From the NCBI RefSeq assembly GCF_004912275.1, contig NZ_STGY01000071.1, positions 1-64,000 of the forward strand: DNA of 64,000 nucleotides. Reading direction: 5' to 3'. This DNA comes from Glycomyces buryatensis. Lineage in GTDB: Bacteria > Actinomycetota > Actinomycetes > Mycobacteriales > Micromonosporaceae. Under the pieces are notes generated by a model that was given only the letters and a program-made list of their open reading frames with translations, was not told where the DNA came from and searched no databases. Within the stretch, counting starts at the first letter, position 1; each line of letters starts with the position of its first letter. Below, in pieces: positions 43,416 to 51,871 of this stretch. The translations under genes and the position numbers were made by a program.

Positions 43416-46400
43416 TCAGCTTGATTCGATGACGTGGACGGTGGCTTCGGCGGTCCGTGAGGTGCCCTCGACGGTGCCGGAGACGGTGAAGGTGCCGGGT
43501 TCGGCGTACTGCGACGGGTCGATGTCGTCCCAGGTGACGGCGGTGGTCACATTGTCCTTGGAGCCGTCGTTGTAGACGGCGGTGACGGTGGGCGGCAGCT
43601 GCGGTGCGGCGCCGGCGACGGTGGTGACGTCCTCGGGTTCGAGGGCGGTGATCTCGACCTCGTTCGTGAGTCTGACGTGGACGGTGGCGGTGGCCGGCAG
43701 GCCGAGCCCGGTGACGAGTCCGCCGGCGTCTGTGGTGGTGGCCGGGGTGGCCACGTCCTCCTCGGTCAGCTGCTCCCAGACGACCGGGTAGTCGACGCGG
43801 GTGCCGTCGGCGTACACGCACGTGACGGTCTGGGGCAGTTCGGGAACGGTCCCGGCGACCGTCGGCTGGTCGACGTGCCGCACGGTCTCCGGAATCTCGG
43901 CGGAGACCTTCCATTCCAGGGCCCCGACGGAGCCCTCGCCGCTCTGGAGGACCGCGCGCACACCGGTGGTGGTGACCGGGTCGAAAGACACCGAGTTGTA
44001 CTGGTCGGGCGCCGTGCCGTACTCGCCCCGCGCGGCCACGTCGACCCATTCCTCGTCGGCGCCCCGGTACTGGAGCTTCCATTCGGCCGGGACTCGCACG
44101 CCGCCGCCGTCGTCCAGGAAGTACAGGTCGGAGGCGTTCAACCGGATGGGCGTGTCCCAGTCGTACTGGAGCCACTGCTCACCGGTCTCGGGCCAGGTGC
44201 CCCAGCGCGGGTTCTCGCCGTCGTTGGACTGGGCCGGGTCGATGCCGTCATTGACGGCGGTGACGTTCTCCCAGGACGAGGTGTAGGAGGCGGTGGGGGT
44301 GGCCCACAGGGCGGCGTTGGAGGTGTCGCCGGTTTCGGCGACATTGACGTGGAGGCTTGCGGCGCTTTGGAGTTCGCCGTCGTCGGCGGCCAGTTCGAGC
44401 GTGTATTCCCCCGGCTCGGTGAAGGTGGCGACGGTGGTCGCCGCCTGCGCGTCGGCGAAGACGACCGAACCGGGTCCTTCCACGAGCGACCATTCGCTGG
44501 CGAGGGTGCCCTCTGCGGGGAGGGCGTCGTCCTTGACGGTGCCGGCGAGGCGGGCCTGCATGGGCCGATTGAAGTCCAGGTCCTGTCTCGCCACCACATA
44601 CGGCGCGGCGTTGCCCTGTGGATCGGGGCCCTCACCCGATCGGAAGGCCTGGAACTCCTTGAGTCCGGTGGCGTGGGCGTCCTGGTGGTCCATGACGACG
44701 CGCAGCCGGTCGGTGGTGACCTCGCCGAAGCTCACCCGGTTGTAGTTGGCGCGCGGGATCGCGGGATCCCTGGCCTGGTCCGGGACGTTCACCCAGTCGG
44801 TGCCGTCGTGGTACTGGACCTGGTAGGTAGATGGTTCGAGCAGGCCGGTGGGGGTCCGGTCGCGGTAGAAGTAGAGCCGCGCCTGATCGACCTTCTCGGG
44901 TTCGCCGAAGTCCACTTCGTACCAGTCGGAGTCATTGCCCGAACCGGCGCTGGACCAGTAGGGAGCATTGACGGTGGTGCCGTCGACCGCTCCCTCCACG
45001 CTGCTGCCATCGGCGGTGTGGGAGGCGCTGGCGGTGGCACCCTCCGCCAGATTCTCGGCGTCGACGTGGAGGTCGGCGCCGGCCTTGGCGAAGATGTCGG
45101 CGACGCGACCGTCCTGCTCCACCTCGATCGGGGCGGACAGACCGGGGCTGGCGGTACTGAAGAGCACCTCGCCCTCGCCGCCGGCCAGCTCGACCTCGCC
45201 GGTGTCGGGGTCCCAGACCGCCCCGACCAGACTGTCCACGGTGAAGGCCAGGTCGCCGTCGATGAACACCGAGTAGCCCTCGGGCGCGCCCTCGTAGTAC
45301 TCATTGCCGTCGCCGGGCTCGTCCCACGTGATGGTGAGGTCGGAGTCGCGGTAGCGGACATTGTTGAGGGTGAAGTGGTCCCAGTCGATGTCGATCGGCG
45401 AGAGTTCGACCTTGTCGTCGGTGCGGGGGCGCAGGCCCATCGCGTCCTCGACCACGGTCCAGATGCTGGAGCCGAGGGTGGTGTGGTGGATCCAGGAGCG
45501 GTAGTCGATCTGCTCGCTCTCGGGGTTCCAGTCGGCCCAGAACTCGTTGGCGTCGGGCCAGTTCACATCCCCGCCGATGTAGGTCGACCAGGCGTTCCAG
45601 TACAGGAGCCTCTTATAGTCCTCGGCGGTGATCGCGTCCTGGTCGTAGTTCCGAAGCACGGACGAGAACAGTCTGAACTGGACTGTCGAGTTGATTTGGG
45701 AGAAGTTGTTCGAGCCGGGGAAGCCCGCCTCGGCGGCTTCGGCCTTGTCGGCCTGGTTCGCGGTGTAGAAGGGGAACAGCGGGTACTGCTCGGGGTCCTC
45801 GAACAGCCGCAGCGCGTCGGTGTAGGGCTCCTCGTTGGGGACGGCGCCGACAGAGAACGGGTAGTAGTTGTTGATCTCCTTCCACGGCACGTGCTCGCCG
45901 GACTCGACGTGGACGTGCTCGAACAGCTGTGTGTCGGGGTTCCAGAGTTCATCGGTGATGGCGCCCTGGATGGTCCCGGCGAGCTCGCTCATCTCGTCGG
46001 CCTTGGCGTCCTCGCCGAGGAGCGCGTAGGCCTCGGAGGCGGCCTGGGCGCCCGAGTACTGGTAGGCGGACTCGGCGCGGTCGAGATTGCCTTCGCGCCA
46101 GTGGAACGAGACGGCGTCGGCGTCATTGCCGGTCATCGCGCCCCAGTCGTATTCGATGAGCCCGTTGCCGTTGGTGTCGAACTCCTCCAGTTGGCCCTTG
46201 ACGTCGCCCTCGGCGTATTCGGCGAGGTTCTCCACGATCGGGGCCTGGCCGCCGTGGATCTGGTAGGAGCGCCAGGCGGCCTCTGAGATGTACTGGGTGT
46301 AGGAGTTCGACCAGTTCTCGGGGTCGCCGGGATTGTCCATGAAGCGCCCGCCGCCGGAGCTCTCGCCGGTGGAGACCCAGGGTCCGTAGGAGTAGGCGGG

Positions 46401-47510
46401 GTCGCGCAGGTACTTCAGGTCGTCGATGAACATCGGGACCGTCAGCGCGATGGCGTTGTTGTAGCCGGTGACGCCCTCGATGGAGGTGGGGAACTGAAAG
46501 TCGTTGCCCGGAATGTCGGCGTCGAGGTAGTTGTAGCGCATCAACCACCAGCGGTAGTAGATGAACTTCTTCATCTCCTCGTCGGGCACGTCGAAGTAGG
46601 GGATGTTGTCCGCCCACCACTGGTTGTAGGTGCGGACGTGCTCGGCGAAGGCGTCCTCGGGGGCGGCGCCCGCGTAGGCCTCGTACTCGGTGGTCGATTC
46701 GGGGATCTCGTCGGCGATCATGCCGAGCTGGACCTTGAAGGTGGTCGATTCGCCTTGGGCCAGTTCGATTTCGCCGGTGAGAGCAGCGCCCTCGGGTGCC
46801 AATCCGGTGCCGGACAGGCGCGGGAAGACGGTGGTGAGGCGCTCGCCCTGGGAGTTCTGGGCGTCGAGGACTCCGGTCAGCTCGTCGCCTTCGGCCTGCC
46901 AGGCGAAGTCGGACTCGACGGTGATCGGAAGGGTGGCCGCGTCGCCCGCATTGCTGACGGTCACGTTCGCGACCGCGACATTGTTGTCGGTGATGAACTT
47001 TTCGACCGTGGCCCGGAGGTCGCCGCTCTCGTGGACGCTGCTCCAGTGACTGGGCGTCTGGACGCGCTCGTCCACGACCTCGGTGAACTCGGTGTCGCCG
47101 AAGTCGACGGTGAAGCCGTCGGCATTGCTGGTGCGGTCGAAGTACGGGTCGTAGTAGGCGAACTGGCCGCCGAAACCGATGACGTCCGGGTCGTGGACCC
47201 GCATCAATAGCGCCCGGCCCCGAGTCATCAGCCACTCGTCGCCGGCGGGATCGGCGCCCTCGCGGGCCAGGAGCCTGTCCATCCAGAAGTCGGTGCCGTC
47301 GGCCTCGGCCTCGGCCTCGAACATCGCCGGGAGCATCGCGTCGGTGGTGTACTCGACCGGTTCGTCGGGGACGGCGTCGCCGCCGGTGAAGACGGGATAG
47401 CCGATCGTCTGCTCGGCGGAGGCCGGCGCCGCCGCGGCGACGAATCCGACGGTGAGGACGAGGGTGGTCGCCGTCGCTAGAAGCGTGGTGGACGGATGCC
47501 GTTGCGCCAT
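43416..47510 (-). CDS. Secreted multidomain glycoside hydrolase with discoidin and Ig-like domains
   Basis: 1364 aa. Sec signal peptide about 1-32 (ending APASA). An N-terminal beta-rich domain (about 35-290) leads into an (alpha/alpha)6 barrel (about 300-720: EEMKKFIYYRWWLMRYNYLDADIPGN, split EEMKKFIYYRWWL / RYNYLDADIPGN; GYNNAIALTVPMFIDDL; WSNSYTQYISEAAWRSY; NGLIEYDWGAMTGNDADAVSF; WHHTT-like SWIHHTTLGSSIW), which resembles the MGH1/GH63-type clan. Then two F5/8-type C (discoidin, CBM32-like) domains (about 810-925 and 1040-1150) separated by an Ig/PKD-like part, and two C-terminal bacterial Ig-like (Big_4) repeats (about 1165-1255 and 1270-1360, each with TVTxVYxDGS/T). First gene of the operon. 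Substrate unknown; context suggests an arabinosylated plant glycan. The exact GH family is uncertain. Confidence 0.85.
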   Translation of the reverse strand: MAQRHPSTTLLATATTLVLTVGFVAAAAPASAEQTIGYPVFTGGDAVPDEPVEYTTDAMLPAMFEAEAEADGTDFWMDRLLAREGADPAGDEWLMTRGRALLMRVHDPDVIGFGGQFAYYDPYFDRTSNADGFTVDFGDTEFTEVVDERVQTPSHWSSVHESGDLRATVEKFITDNNVAVANVTVSNAGDAATLPITVESDFAWQAEGDELTGVLDAQNSQGERLTTVFPRLSGTGLAPEGAALTGEIELAQGESTTFKVQLGMIADEIPESTTEYEAYAGAAPEDAFAEHVRTYNQWWADNIPYFDVPDEEMKKFIYYRWWLMRYNYLDADIPGNDFQFPTSIEGVTGYNNAIALTVPMFIDDLKYLRDPAYSYGPWVSTGESSGGGRFMDNPGDPENWSNSYTQYISEAAWRSYQIHGGQAPIVENLAEYAEGDVKGQLEEFDTNGNGLIEYDWGAMTGNDADAVSFHWREGNLDRAESAYQYSGAQAASEAYALLGEDAKADEMSELAGTIQGAITDELWNPDTQLFEHVHVESGEHVPWKEINNYYPFSVGAVPNEEPYTDALRLFEDPEQYPLFPFYTANQADKAEAAEAGFPGSNNFSQINSTVQFRLFSSVLRNYDQDAITAEDYKRLLYWNAWSTYIGGDVNWPDANEFWADWNPESEQIDYRSWIHHTTLGSSIWTVVEDAMGLRPRTDDKVELSPIDIDWDHFTLNNVRYRDSDLTITWDEPGDGNEYYEGAPEGYSVFIDGDLAFTVDSLVGAVWDPDTGEVELAGGEGEVLFSTASPGLSAPIEVEQDGRVADIFAKAGADLHVDAENLAEGATASASHTADGSSVEGAVDGTTVNAPYWSSAGSGNDSDWYEVDFGEPEKVDQARLYFYRDRTPTGLLEPSTYQVQYHDGTDWVNVPDQARDPAIPRANYNRVSFGEVTTDRLRVVMDHQDAHATGLKEFQAFRSGEGPDPQGNAAPYVVARQDLDFNRPMQARLAGTVKDDALPAEGTLASEWSLVEGPGSVVFADAQAATTVATFTEPGEYTLELAADDGELQSAASLHVNVAETGDTSNAALWATPTASYTSSWENVTAVNDGIDPAQSNDGENPRWGTWPETGEQWLQYDWDTPIRLNASDLYFLDDGGGVRVPAEWKLQYRGADEEWVDVAARGEYGTAPDQYNSVSFDPVTTTGVRAVLQSGEGSVGALEWKVSAEIPETVRHVDQPTVAGTVPELPQTVTCVYADGTRVDYPVVWEQLTEEDVATPATTTDAGGLVTGLGLPATATVHVRLTNEVEITALEPEDVTTVAGAAPQLPPTVTAVYNDGSKDNVTTAVTWDDIDPSQYAEPGTFTVSGTVEGTSRTAEATVHVIESS

Positions 47511-47558
47511 TGCGTGCCTCCGTGTGGGGCGGGGGACGAGTCGGGGTGCCGAAAGCGA

Positions 47559-47574
47559 CCGAAAACCTTTTCGG
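47559..47574. promoter_or_regulatory. Operator palindrome CCGAAAA-CC-TTTTCGG
   Basis: Seven-base perfect arms around CC. It lies about 10-25 bp downstream of the predicted transcription start of the arabinan operon, an ideal roadblock position. Half-site CGAAAA recalls LacI-family operators; the spacer differs from the box at 9329-9341, consistent with a different LacI paralogue. Confidence 0.65.
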
Positions 47575-47591
47575 AACCTTCGTCGCCCACG

Positions 47592-47621
47592 ATGCTAAAG
47601 GCCCGGAACCTCCGCTGTCAA
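47592..47621 (-). promoter_or_regulatory. Housekeeping-sigma promoter of the arabinan operon
   Basis: Minus strand TTGACA (47616-47621), 18 bp spacer, TAGCAT (47592-47597): a near-consensus promoter reading into the 43416-47510 gene with a ~75 nt leader that contains the operator. Confidence 0.75.
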
Positions 47622-47749
47622 TGCATTGATTGCGATGAATTCCTCGAAGAGAATGGACCTATGGGGATACCGTGAAAGCCGGTGCGGCAGTCTTGGCGTG
47701 GTTCGGCTACAGTCGATCCGACCCCCACCGAAACGGCACGGCCCGAAAA

Positions 47750-47773
47750 CCCTATAGGATATATCCTGTAGGG
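47750..47773. promoter_or_regulatory. 24 bp palindrome over the LacI promoter
   Basis: Half-sites CCCTATAGGATA and TATCCTGTAGGG are inverted copies with one mismatch. The left half contains TATAGGAT, a plausible -10. Position 48-71 bp before the GTG start suggests autoregulation, by this LacI protein or by another regulator with a longer site. Confidence 0.6.
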
Positions 47774-47820
47774 TGCGGCGGCCCGATTCGGACAGGGGTG
47801 CCCGGCAGAAGGAGGACGAC

Positions 47821-48849
47821 GTGGCCAGATCCCCGGCTTCTCGCGGCGCCCGCGCCGCCACACTGTCCGATGTGGCGCGCCTTGCGGGCGTCTCGGTCGC
47901 CACGGCCTCCAAGGCCCTCAACGGCCGCAACCACGTGCACGCCCAGACCCGCGCGCGCGTCCTCGAAGCCGCGCAGCAACTCTCGTTCTCCCCCAACTCG
48001 CTCGCGCGCGGCCTGCTGGCCGGACGCAGCGGCACCGTCGGCCTGCTCACCTCGGACCTGGTGGGGCGCTTCAGCCTCCCGATCCTCATGGGCGCCGAGG
48101 ACGCCTTCGGCGCCGGCCAGGTCTCGGTGTTCCTGTGCGATGCGCGCGGCGACGCGATCCGCGAGCGACACCACGTGCAGGCCCTGGTCAGCCGTCGCGT
48201 CGACGGTCTCATCGTGGTCGGCAGCAGCACCGATCCGCGCCCGCCCCTGGTCGAGGGCGTGGATGTGCCGGTCGTCTACGCCTACGCGCCCTCCGAGGAC
48301 CCGGCCGACCTGTCGATCGTGCCCGACAACGTGGGTGCGGGCCGGATGGCCGTGGAACACCTGATCGCCTGCGGCCGCACCAGGATCGCGCACATCAGCG
48401 GCGACCGCGACTACAGCGCCGCGCGCGATCGCGTGGTCGGCGCCGAGGCCGCGCTCGAGGCGGCGGGCCTGGAACCGGTCGGCGAGGTCGCCTACGGCAC
48501 CTGGTCGGAGGGCTGGGGCCGAGCGGCGGCGGGCCTGGTGCTCGACCGGCACCCCGAGCTCGACGCGATCCTCTGCGGCTCGGACCAGGTTGCCCGCGGC
48601 GTGCTCGACACGCTGCGCGAACGCGGTCGGGCCGTACCCGAGGACGTGGCCGTGATGGGCTTCGACAACTGGGAGGTCGTCGCCACCGGATCGCGCCCCG
48701 GATTGACCAGTGTGGACATGAACTTGGAGGAGCTCGGCCGCACCGCCGCCCGCGCCATGTTCGACGCCATCGACAACGAGCACGCCCGCGGCGTCCAGAC
48801 GACGCAGTGCCGAGTGGTCATCCGCGGATCGACCGCGCCCGTGGCTTAA
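47821..48849 (+). CDS. LacI-family repressor of the arabinan operon
   Basis: 342 aa from GTG at 47821, which has GAAGGAGG 5 nt upstream. N-terminal LacI helix-turn-helix TLSDVARLAGVSVATASKALNGR (about residues 11-33, split TLSDVARLAGVSVATAS / KALNGR), hinge, then the ligand-binding domain (about 70-335: VGLLTSDLVGRFSLPILMGAEDA; IAHISGDRDYSAARDR; LCGSDQVARGVLDTL; AVMGFDNWEVVA). Divergent from the seven-gene glycosidase/importer operon, so probably its local repressor, relieved by an arabinose-type sugar. Operators are proposed at 47559-47574 and 47750-47773. Confidence 0.95.
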   Translation: MARSPASRGARAATLSDVARLAGVSVATASKALNGRNHVHAQTRARVLEAAQQLSFSPNSLARGLLAGRSGTVGLLTSDLVGRFSLPILMGAEDAFGAGQVSVFLCDARGDAIRERHHVQALVSRRVDGLIVVGSSTDPRPPLVEGVDVPVVYAYAPSEDPADLSIVPDNVGAGRMAVEHLIACGRTRIAHISGDRDYSAARDRVVGAEAALEAAGLEPVGEVAYGTWSEGWGRAAAGLVLDRHPELDAILCGSDQVARGVLDTLRERGRAVPEDVAVMGFDNWEVVATGSRPGLTSVDMNLEELGRTAARAMFDAIDNEHARGVQTTQCRVVIRGSTAPVA

Positions 48850-48993
48850 GGTGCGGCCCCGCGCGAACGGCCACCTCGCCCTAGCGGTGGCCCCGGTGGT
48901 CGTGGCGGCAGTGACAGTCGGCGCCGCCGCCCGTTTCGCAGGCCGGTCGACGACCGCCATCTTGACCTCGCGCCCTACCCCCTGTCGGGCCCG

Positions 48994-49572
48994 CTAACGG
49001 CGCTCCGGCTCCGTGTGGCATTCGGCCAAGTGGTCGTCCACCATGCCGATCGCCTGCATCATCGCGTAGGCCGTCGTAGGACCCACGAAGCGGAACCCCT
49101 GTTTCTTGAGCGCCTTGGACAGCGCCGTCGATTCGGGTGTCACCGCCGGGATCTCCCCGATCGCCTTCGGCCGCTCCCGCTGTGGAGGGGCGAACGACCA
49201 GATCAGCTCGGTCAGTCCCCCGTCGAGCCGCTGCGCGGCCCGCGCATTGGCGATGGTCGCGGCGATCTTGGCGCGGTTGCGCACGATCCCCGCGTCATCG
49301 AGCAGCCGCGCCTCGTCCTCCTCGGTGAAGGCCGCCACCGCCTCGATCCGGAATCCGGCGAACGCCGCCCGGAAGGCCTCGCGCTTGCGCAGGATCGTCA
49401 GCCACGACAGCCCCGATTGGAACGCCTCCAGGCTGATCCGCTCGAACAGCTCGTCGTCGCCCCGGATCGGACGCCCCCACTCGGTGTCGTGGTATTCGCG
49501 GTAGATCGCCGGCTCGGCACCCCACGGGCACCGCGCCAATCCGTCGTCCCCGATGGTCGCACCTTCACTCAC
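48994..49572 (-). CDS. tag: DNA-3-methyladenine glycosylase I
   Basis: 192 aa from GTG at 49572 (AGGGGGT upstream). Base-excision enzyme removing 3-methyladenine from alkylated DNA. Family motifs: zinc ligand Cys in ARCPWG, YREYHDTEWGRP (with the second zinc His), FERISLEAFQSGLSWLTILRKR (helix-hairpin-helix region and catalytic pocket), GFRFVGPTTAYAMMQAIGMVDDH, and C-terminal zinc ligands in DDHLAEC. Length is normal for Tag. It is convergent with the LacI gene and divergent from the P450 gene. Confidence 0.96.
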   Translation of the reverse strand: MSEGATIGDDGLARCPWGAEPAIYREYHDTEWGRPIRGDDELFERISLEAFQSGLSWLTILRKREAFRAAFAGFRIEAVAAFTEEDEARLLDDAGIVRNRAKIAATIANARAAQRLDGGLTELIWSFAPPQRERPKAIGEIPAVTPESTALSKALKKQGFRFVGPTTAYAMMQAIGMVDDHLAECHTEPERR

Positions 49573-49787
49573 TGCTACCCCCTTTTCGCGGCTTCGAGCG
49601 TACGCACCACCACCGACAATTCGAGTGGCGAGTGGTGCCGAGTAAGTCTCGGGTATTGCCTCGCGGTCGCGACAAAGGTTACGATCCATGAGCATTCGGC
49701 TACACCACCGGCCGATGCGCTATGGCCAAGTTGATCCCCACCGGCAGTTCTCGTCAACCAGGACCAAAGCGAGCAATGAGGTAACAA

Positions 49788-51092
49788 GTGAACACGCGCA
49801 TATCGATCCCCGCCGCCTCCGGATCCCACCCGGTGATCGGCCACAGCATCGAACTCGGCCGGGACCCGCTCGGCCTGATGCGCCGCGGCCACCGCGAACA
49901 CGGCCGGGTGTTCCGGCTCAACCTGCCGATGCGGGACGCCGTGGTCCTCCTCGGGACCGAGCACAATAAGCTCGCCTTCGCCGAGACCGACCGCAAGCTG
50001 TCGATCCGCACCGCCTACCCGTTCTTCCTGCGGATGTTCAGCCCCGACTTCTACTTCTTCGCCGATCGCGCCGAATACCGGCGCCAGCGCGACGTGGTCC
50101 TGCCGCGTTTCCAAGGGCGCCAACTCGACGGCTACGTCAAGGTCATGGAGGACGCCTCCCGCGATTTCATCGCCGAGCTCGGTGACAGCGGCGAGTTCGA
50201 ACTGACCGAGGGGTTCGGCCCGCTGGTCATGCGCGTCGCCGCCCACTCGTTCCTGGGCGAGCGCTTCGCCGACAGCAGCACCGACTGGTTCGAGGAGTTC
50301 CGCCGCTTCTCGGAGGGGGCCGACTTCATCACGCCCGGTTGGCTTCCGGCTCCGCACCTACTGCGCAGCCGTTCCGCCGGGCGGCGCATCCGCGCCCGGA
50401 TCCAGGCGATCATCGACAGCCGCCGCGCCGCGCCCGGCGATGGCGGGGACTTCCTCGACGCGTTCGTGCGGGCGACCTACGAGGACGGCACGCCGGTGCC
50501 CGACGAGGTCCTCGTCCACCTGATCATCATGCTGGTCTGGGCCGGGCACGAGACCACCACCGGCCACCTGGCCTGGGGGCTCATCGACCTGCTGCGGAAC
50601 CCCGACGAACTCGACCGGGCCCGGGCGGAGGCCGAGGCGATGCCGGAGGCCATGGGAGCGGCGGATGTCAGGCGGCTCGCCCACCTGGACCGGTGCCTGC
50701 ACGAGTCCGAGCGGCTGCACCCGGTGGCGTTCATGCTGGCCCGCAGCACGACCGAGCCGATGACCATCGACGGCCACTACGTTCCGGCCGACACGATCGT
50801 CATGCTCAGCCCCTCCGCCACGCACCGCTTGGAAGAGGAGTTCCCCGAGCCCGACCGCTTCGTGCCCGACCGCTTCGAGGACGATCCGTCCCAGCTGCGC
50901 CGGCTCATCGGATTCGGCGGCGGCCTGCACCGGTGCCTGGGCATGCGGTTCGCCTACCTGGAGATGACGGTGATCCTGGCGCACCTGCTCCGCGCCTTCG
51001 ACTTCAAGCTGGCCGATCCCGATCCGCAGCCGATCAGGACGACCGGCGCGAAGTGGCCGGCGCCGACCACGGTGAAGTACTGGCGCCGGTGA
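49788..51092 (+). CDS. Cytochrome P450
   Basis: 434 aa soluble P450. GTG at 49788 with GAGGTAA upstream. Key motifs: I-helix oxygen-binding AGHETTT (about residue 255), K-helix ExxR in ESERLHPV, PERF-type PDRFVPDRFED, and the haem loop FGGGLHRCLG with proximal ligand Cys383. It would hydroxylate or demethylate a lipophilic substrate with electrons from a ferredoxin, but no redox partner is adjacent. The sequence FFLRMFSPDFYFFADRAEYRRQRDVVLPRF and the WAGHETTTGHLAW segment place it with the CYP51/CYP120-like, eukaryote-like class rather than the common CYP105/107 classes; that is an impression only. Confidence 0.93.
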   Translation: MNTRISIPAASGSHPVIGHSIELGRDPLGLMRRGHREHGRVFRLNLPMRDAVVLLGTEHNKLAFAETDRKLSIRTAYPFFLRMFSPDFYFFADRAEYRRQRDVVLPRFQGRQLDGYVKVMEDASRDFIAELGDSGEFELTEGFGPLVMRVAAHSFLGERFADSSTDWFEEFRRFSEGADFITPGWLPAPHLLRSRSAGRRIRARIQAIIDSRRAAPGDGGDFLDAFVRATYEDGTPVPDEVLVHLIIMLVWAGHETTTGHLAWGLIDLLRNPDELDRARAEAEAMPEAMGAADVRRLAHLDRCLHESERLHPVAFMLARSTTEPMTIDGHYVPADTIVMLSPSATHRLEEEFPEPDRFVPDRFEDDPSQLRRLIGFGGGLHRCLGMRFAYLEMTVILAHLLRAFDFKLADPDPQPIRTTGAKWPAPTTVKYWRR

Positions 51093-51107
51093 GCCGGACC
51101 CCGGAGA

Positions 51108-51143
51108 TTGCTTATTGCAATCTTTATGCAATAAGATGAGTCG
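51108..51143 (+). promoter_or_regulatory. Promoter with embedded operator for the GNAT gene
   Basis: TTGCTT (51108-51113), 18 bp, TAAGAT (51132-51137), then the GTG start 6 nt later: a leaderless promoter. A perfect inverted repeat CTTATTGCA..TGCAATAAG (51111-51119 and 51127-51135) sits between and over the two boxes, so a dimeric repressor bound there would block RNA polymerase. Confidence 0.65.
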
Positions 51144-51830
51144 GTGTCGAATTCGAACCCCGCACCAGCACCCCTCGATCTCCTTGCGCCCGCGGCCGTT
51201 CCGGACCTGGTCATGGCCTGGGGCCGGGGCCGGGCGGTCTCGCGCCTGACCCCGCCTCCCGTCCCCGTTCCCGGTGGCTATTCGTGCTACGTCAATGGCC
51301 CGGGCGACCGCATCCGGCACGTCCTCCACGACTACACCCCCGATTCCCTCGCGGCGCTCGGCAAGACCCTGACCGGGTACCGCGAGGAGATCAAGATCGC
51401 GGGCCCCGTCCCGCTGCTGCGCGAGGCGCTCTCCCCCGATTGGAGTCTGGACGACAATGGACACTTGATGGCCGTCGCGTTCGCGCGCCAGCCCATCGAG
51501 GCCCCGGCCGGCTACCGGGTCCAGGTGGCCGTCATCGGTGAGCTGCTGGTGGCCGCGGCCTACGACGCCGACGGGAACCAGGCGGCGTCGGCCCGACTCG
51601 GGCAGACCGGTGAGTTCGGCGTCTTCGACAAGGTCATCACCGAGCCCGAGCACCGGCGCCGCGGCCTGGGGACCGCGATCATGCGCGCGCTCACTGATCG
51701 CGCGCTCGATCTGGGCATGACCCATGGCATCCTGGTCGGCAGCGACGAGGGCCGGGGGCTGTACGAGTCGATCGGCTGGAGCTATGTCTCGGACTTCCCC
51801 GGCGCCCGCCGAACGACCGCCGTCGCCTAA
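51144..51830 (+). CDS. GNAT-family N-acetyltransferase
   Basis: 228 aa. C-terminal GNAT fold at about 115-222 with the acetyl-CoA pyrophosphate loop EPEHRRRGLGTAIMRAL (R/Q-x-x-G-x-G/A) and GLYESIGWSYVSDF, the C-terminal motif. The N-terminal half (about 1-110) is less conserved (YSCYVNGPGDRIRHVLHDYTPDSL), as in proteins that modify small molecules or amino acids. Substrate unknown. GTG start, leaderless promoter with operator immediately upstream. A P450 ends 51 bp before and a methyltransferase begins 41 bp after, but both have their own likely promoters. Confidence 0.88.
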   Translation: MSNSNPAPAPLDLLAPAAVPDLVMAWGRGRAVSRLTPPPVPVPGGYSCYVNGPGDRIRHVLHDYTPDSLAALGKTLTGYREEIKIAGPVPLLREALSPDWSLDDNGHLMAVAFARQPIEAPAGYRVQVAVIGELLVAAAYDADGNQAASARLGQTGEFGVFDKVITEPEHRRRGLGTAIMRALTDRALDLGMTHGILVGSDEGRGLYESIGWSYVSDFPGARRTTAVA

Positions 51831-51871
51831 AACGATTGCGGAGCCGATCACCTACTGCAACAGTAATCGGC

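Larger units (their letters stand above)
47511..47820. promoter_or_regulatory. Divergent control region of the arabinan operon and its LacI gene
   Basis: 310 bp without a gene. It holds the operon promoter (47592-47621), a repressor palindrome just downstream of it (47559-47574), a CAATGCATTG palindrome overlapping the -35 (47619-47628), a 24 bp near-perfect palindrome around the LacI -10 (47750-47773) and the LacI ribosome-binding site (GGAGG, 47811-47815). Confidence 0.75.
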
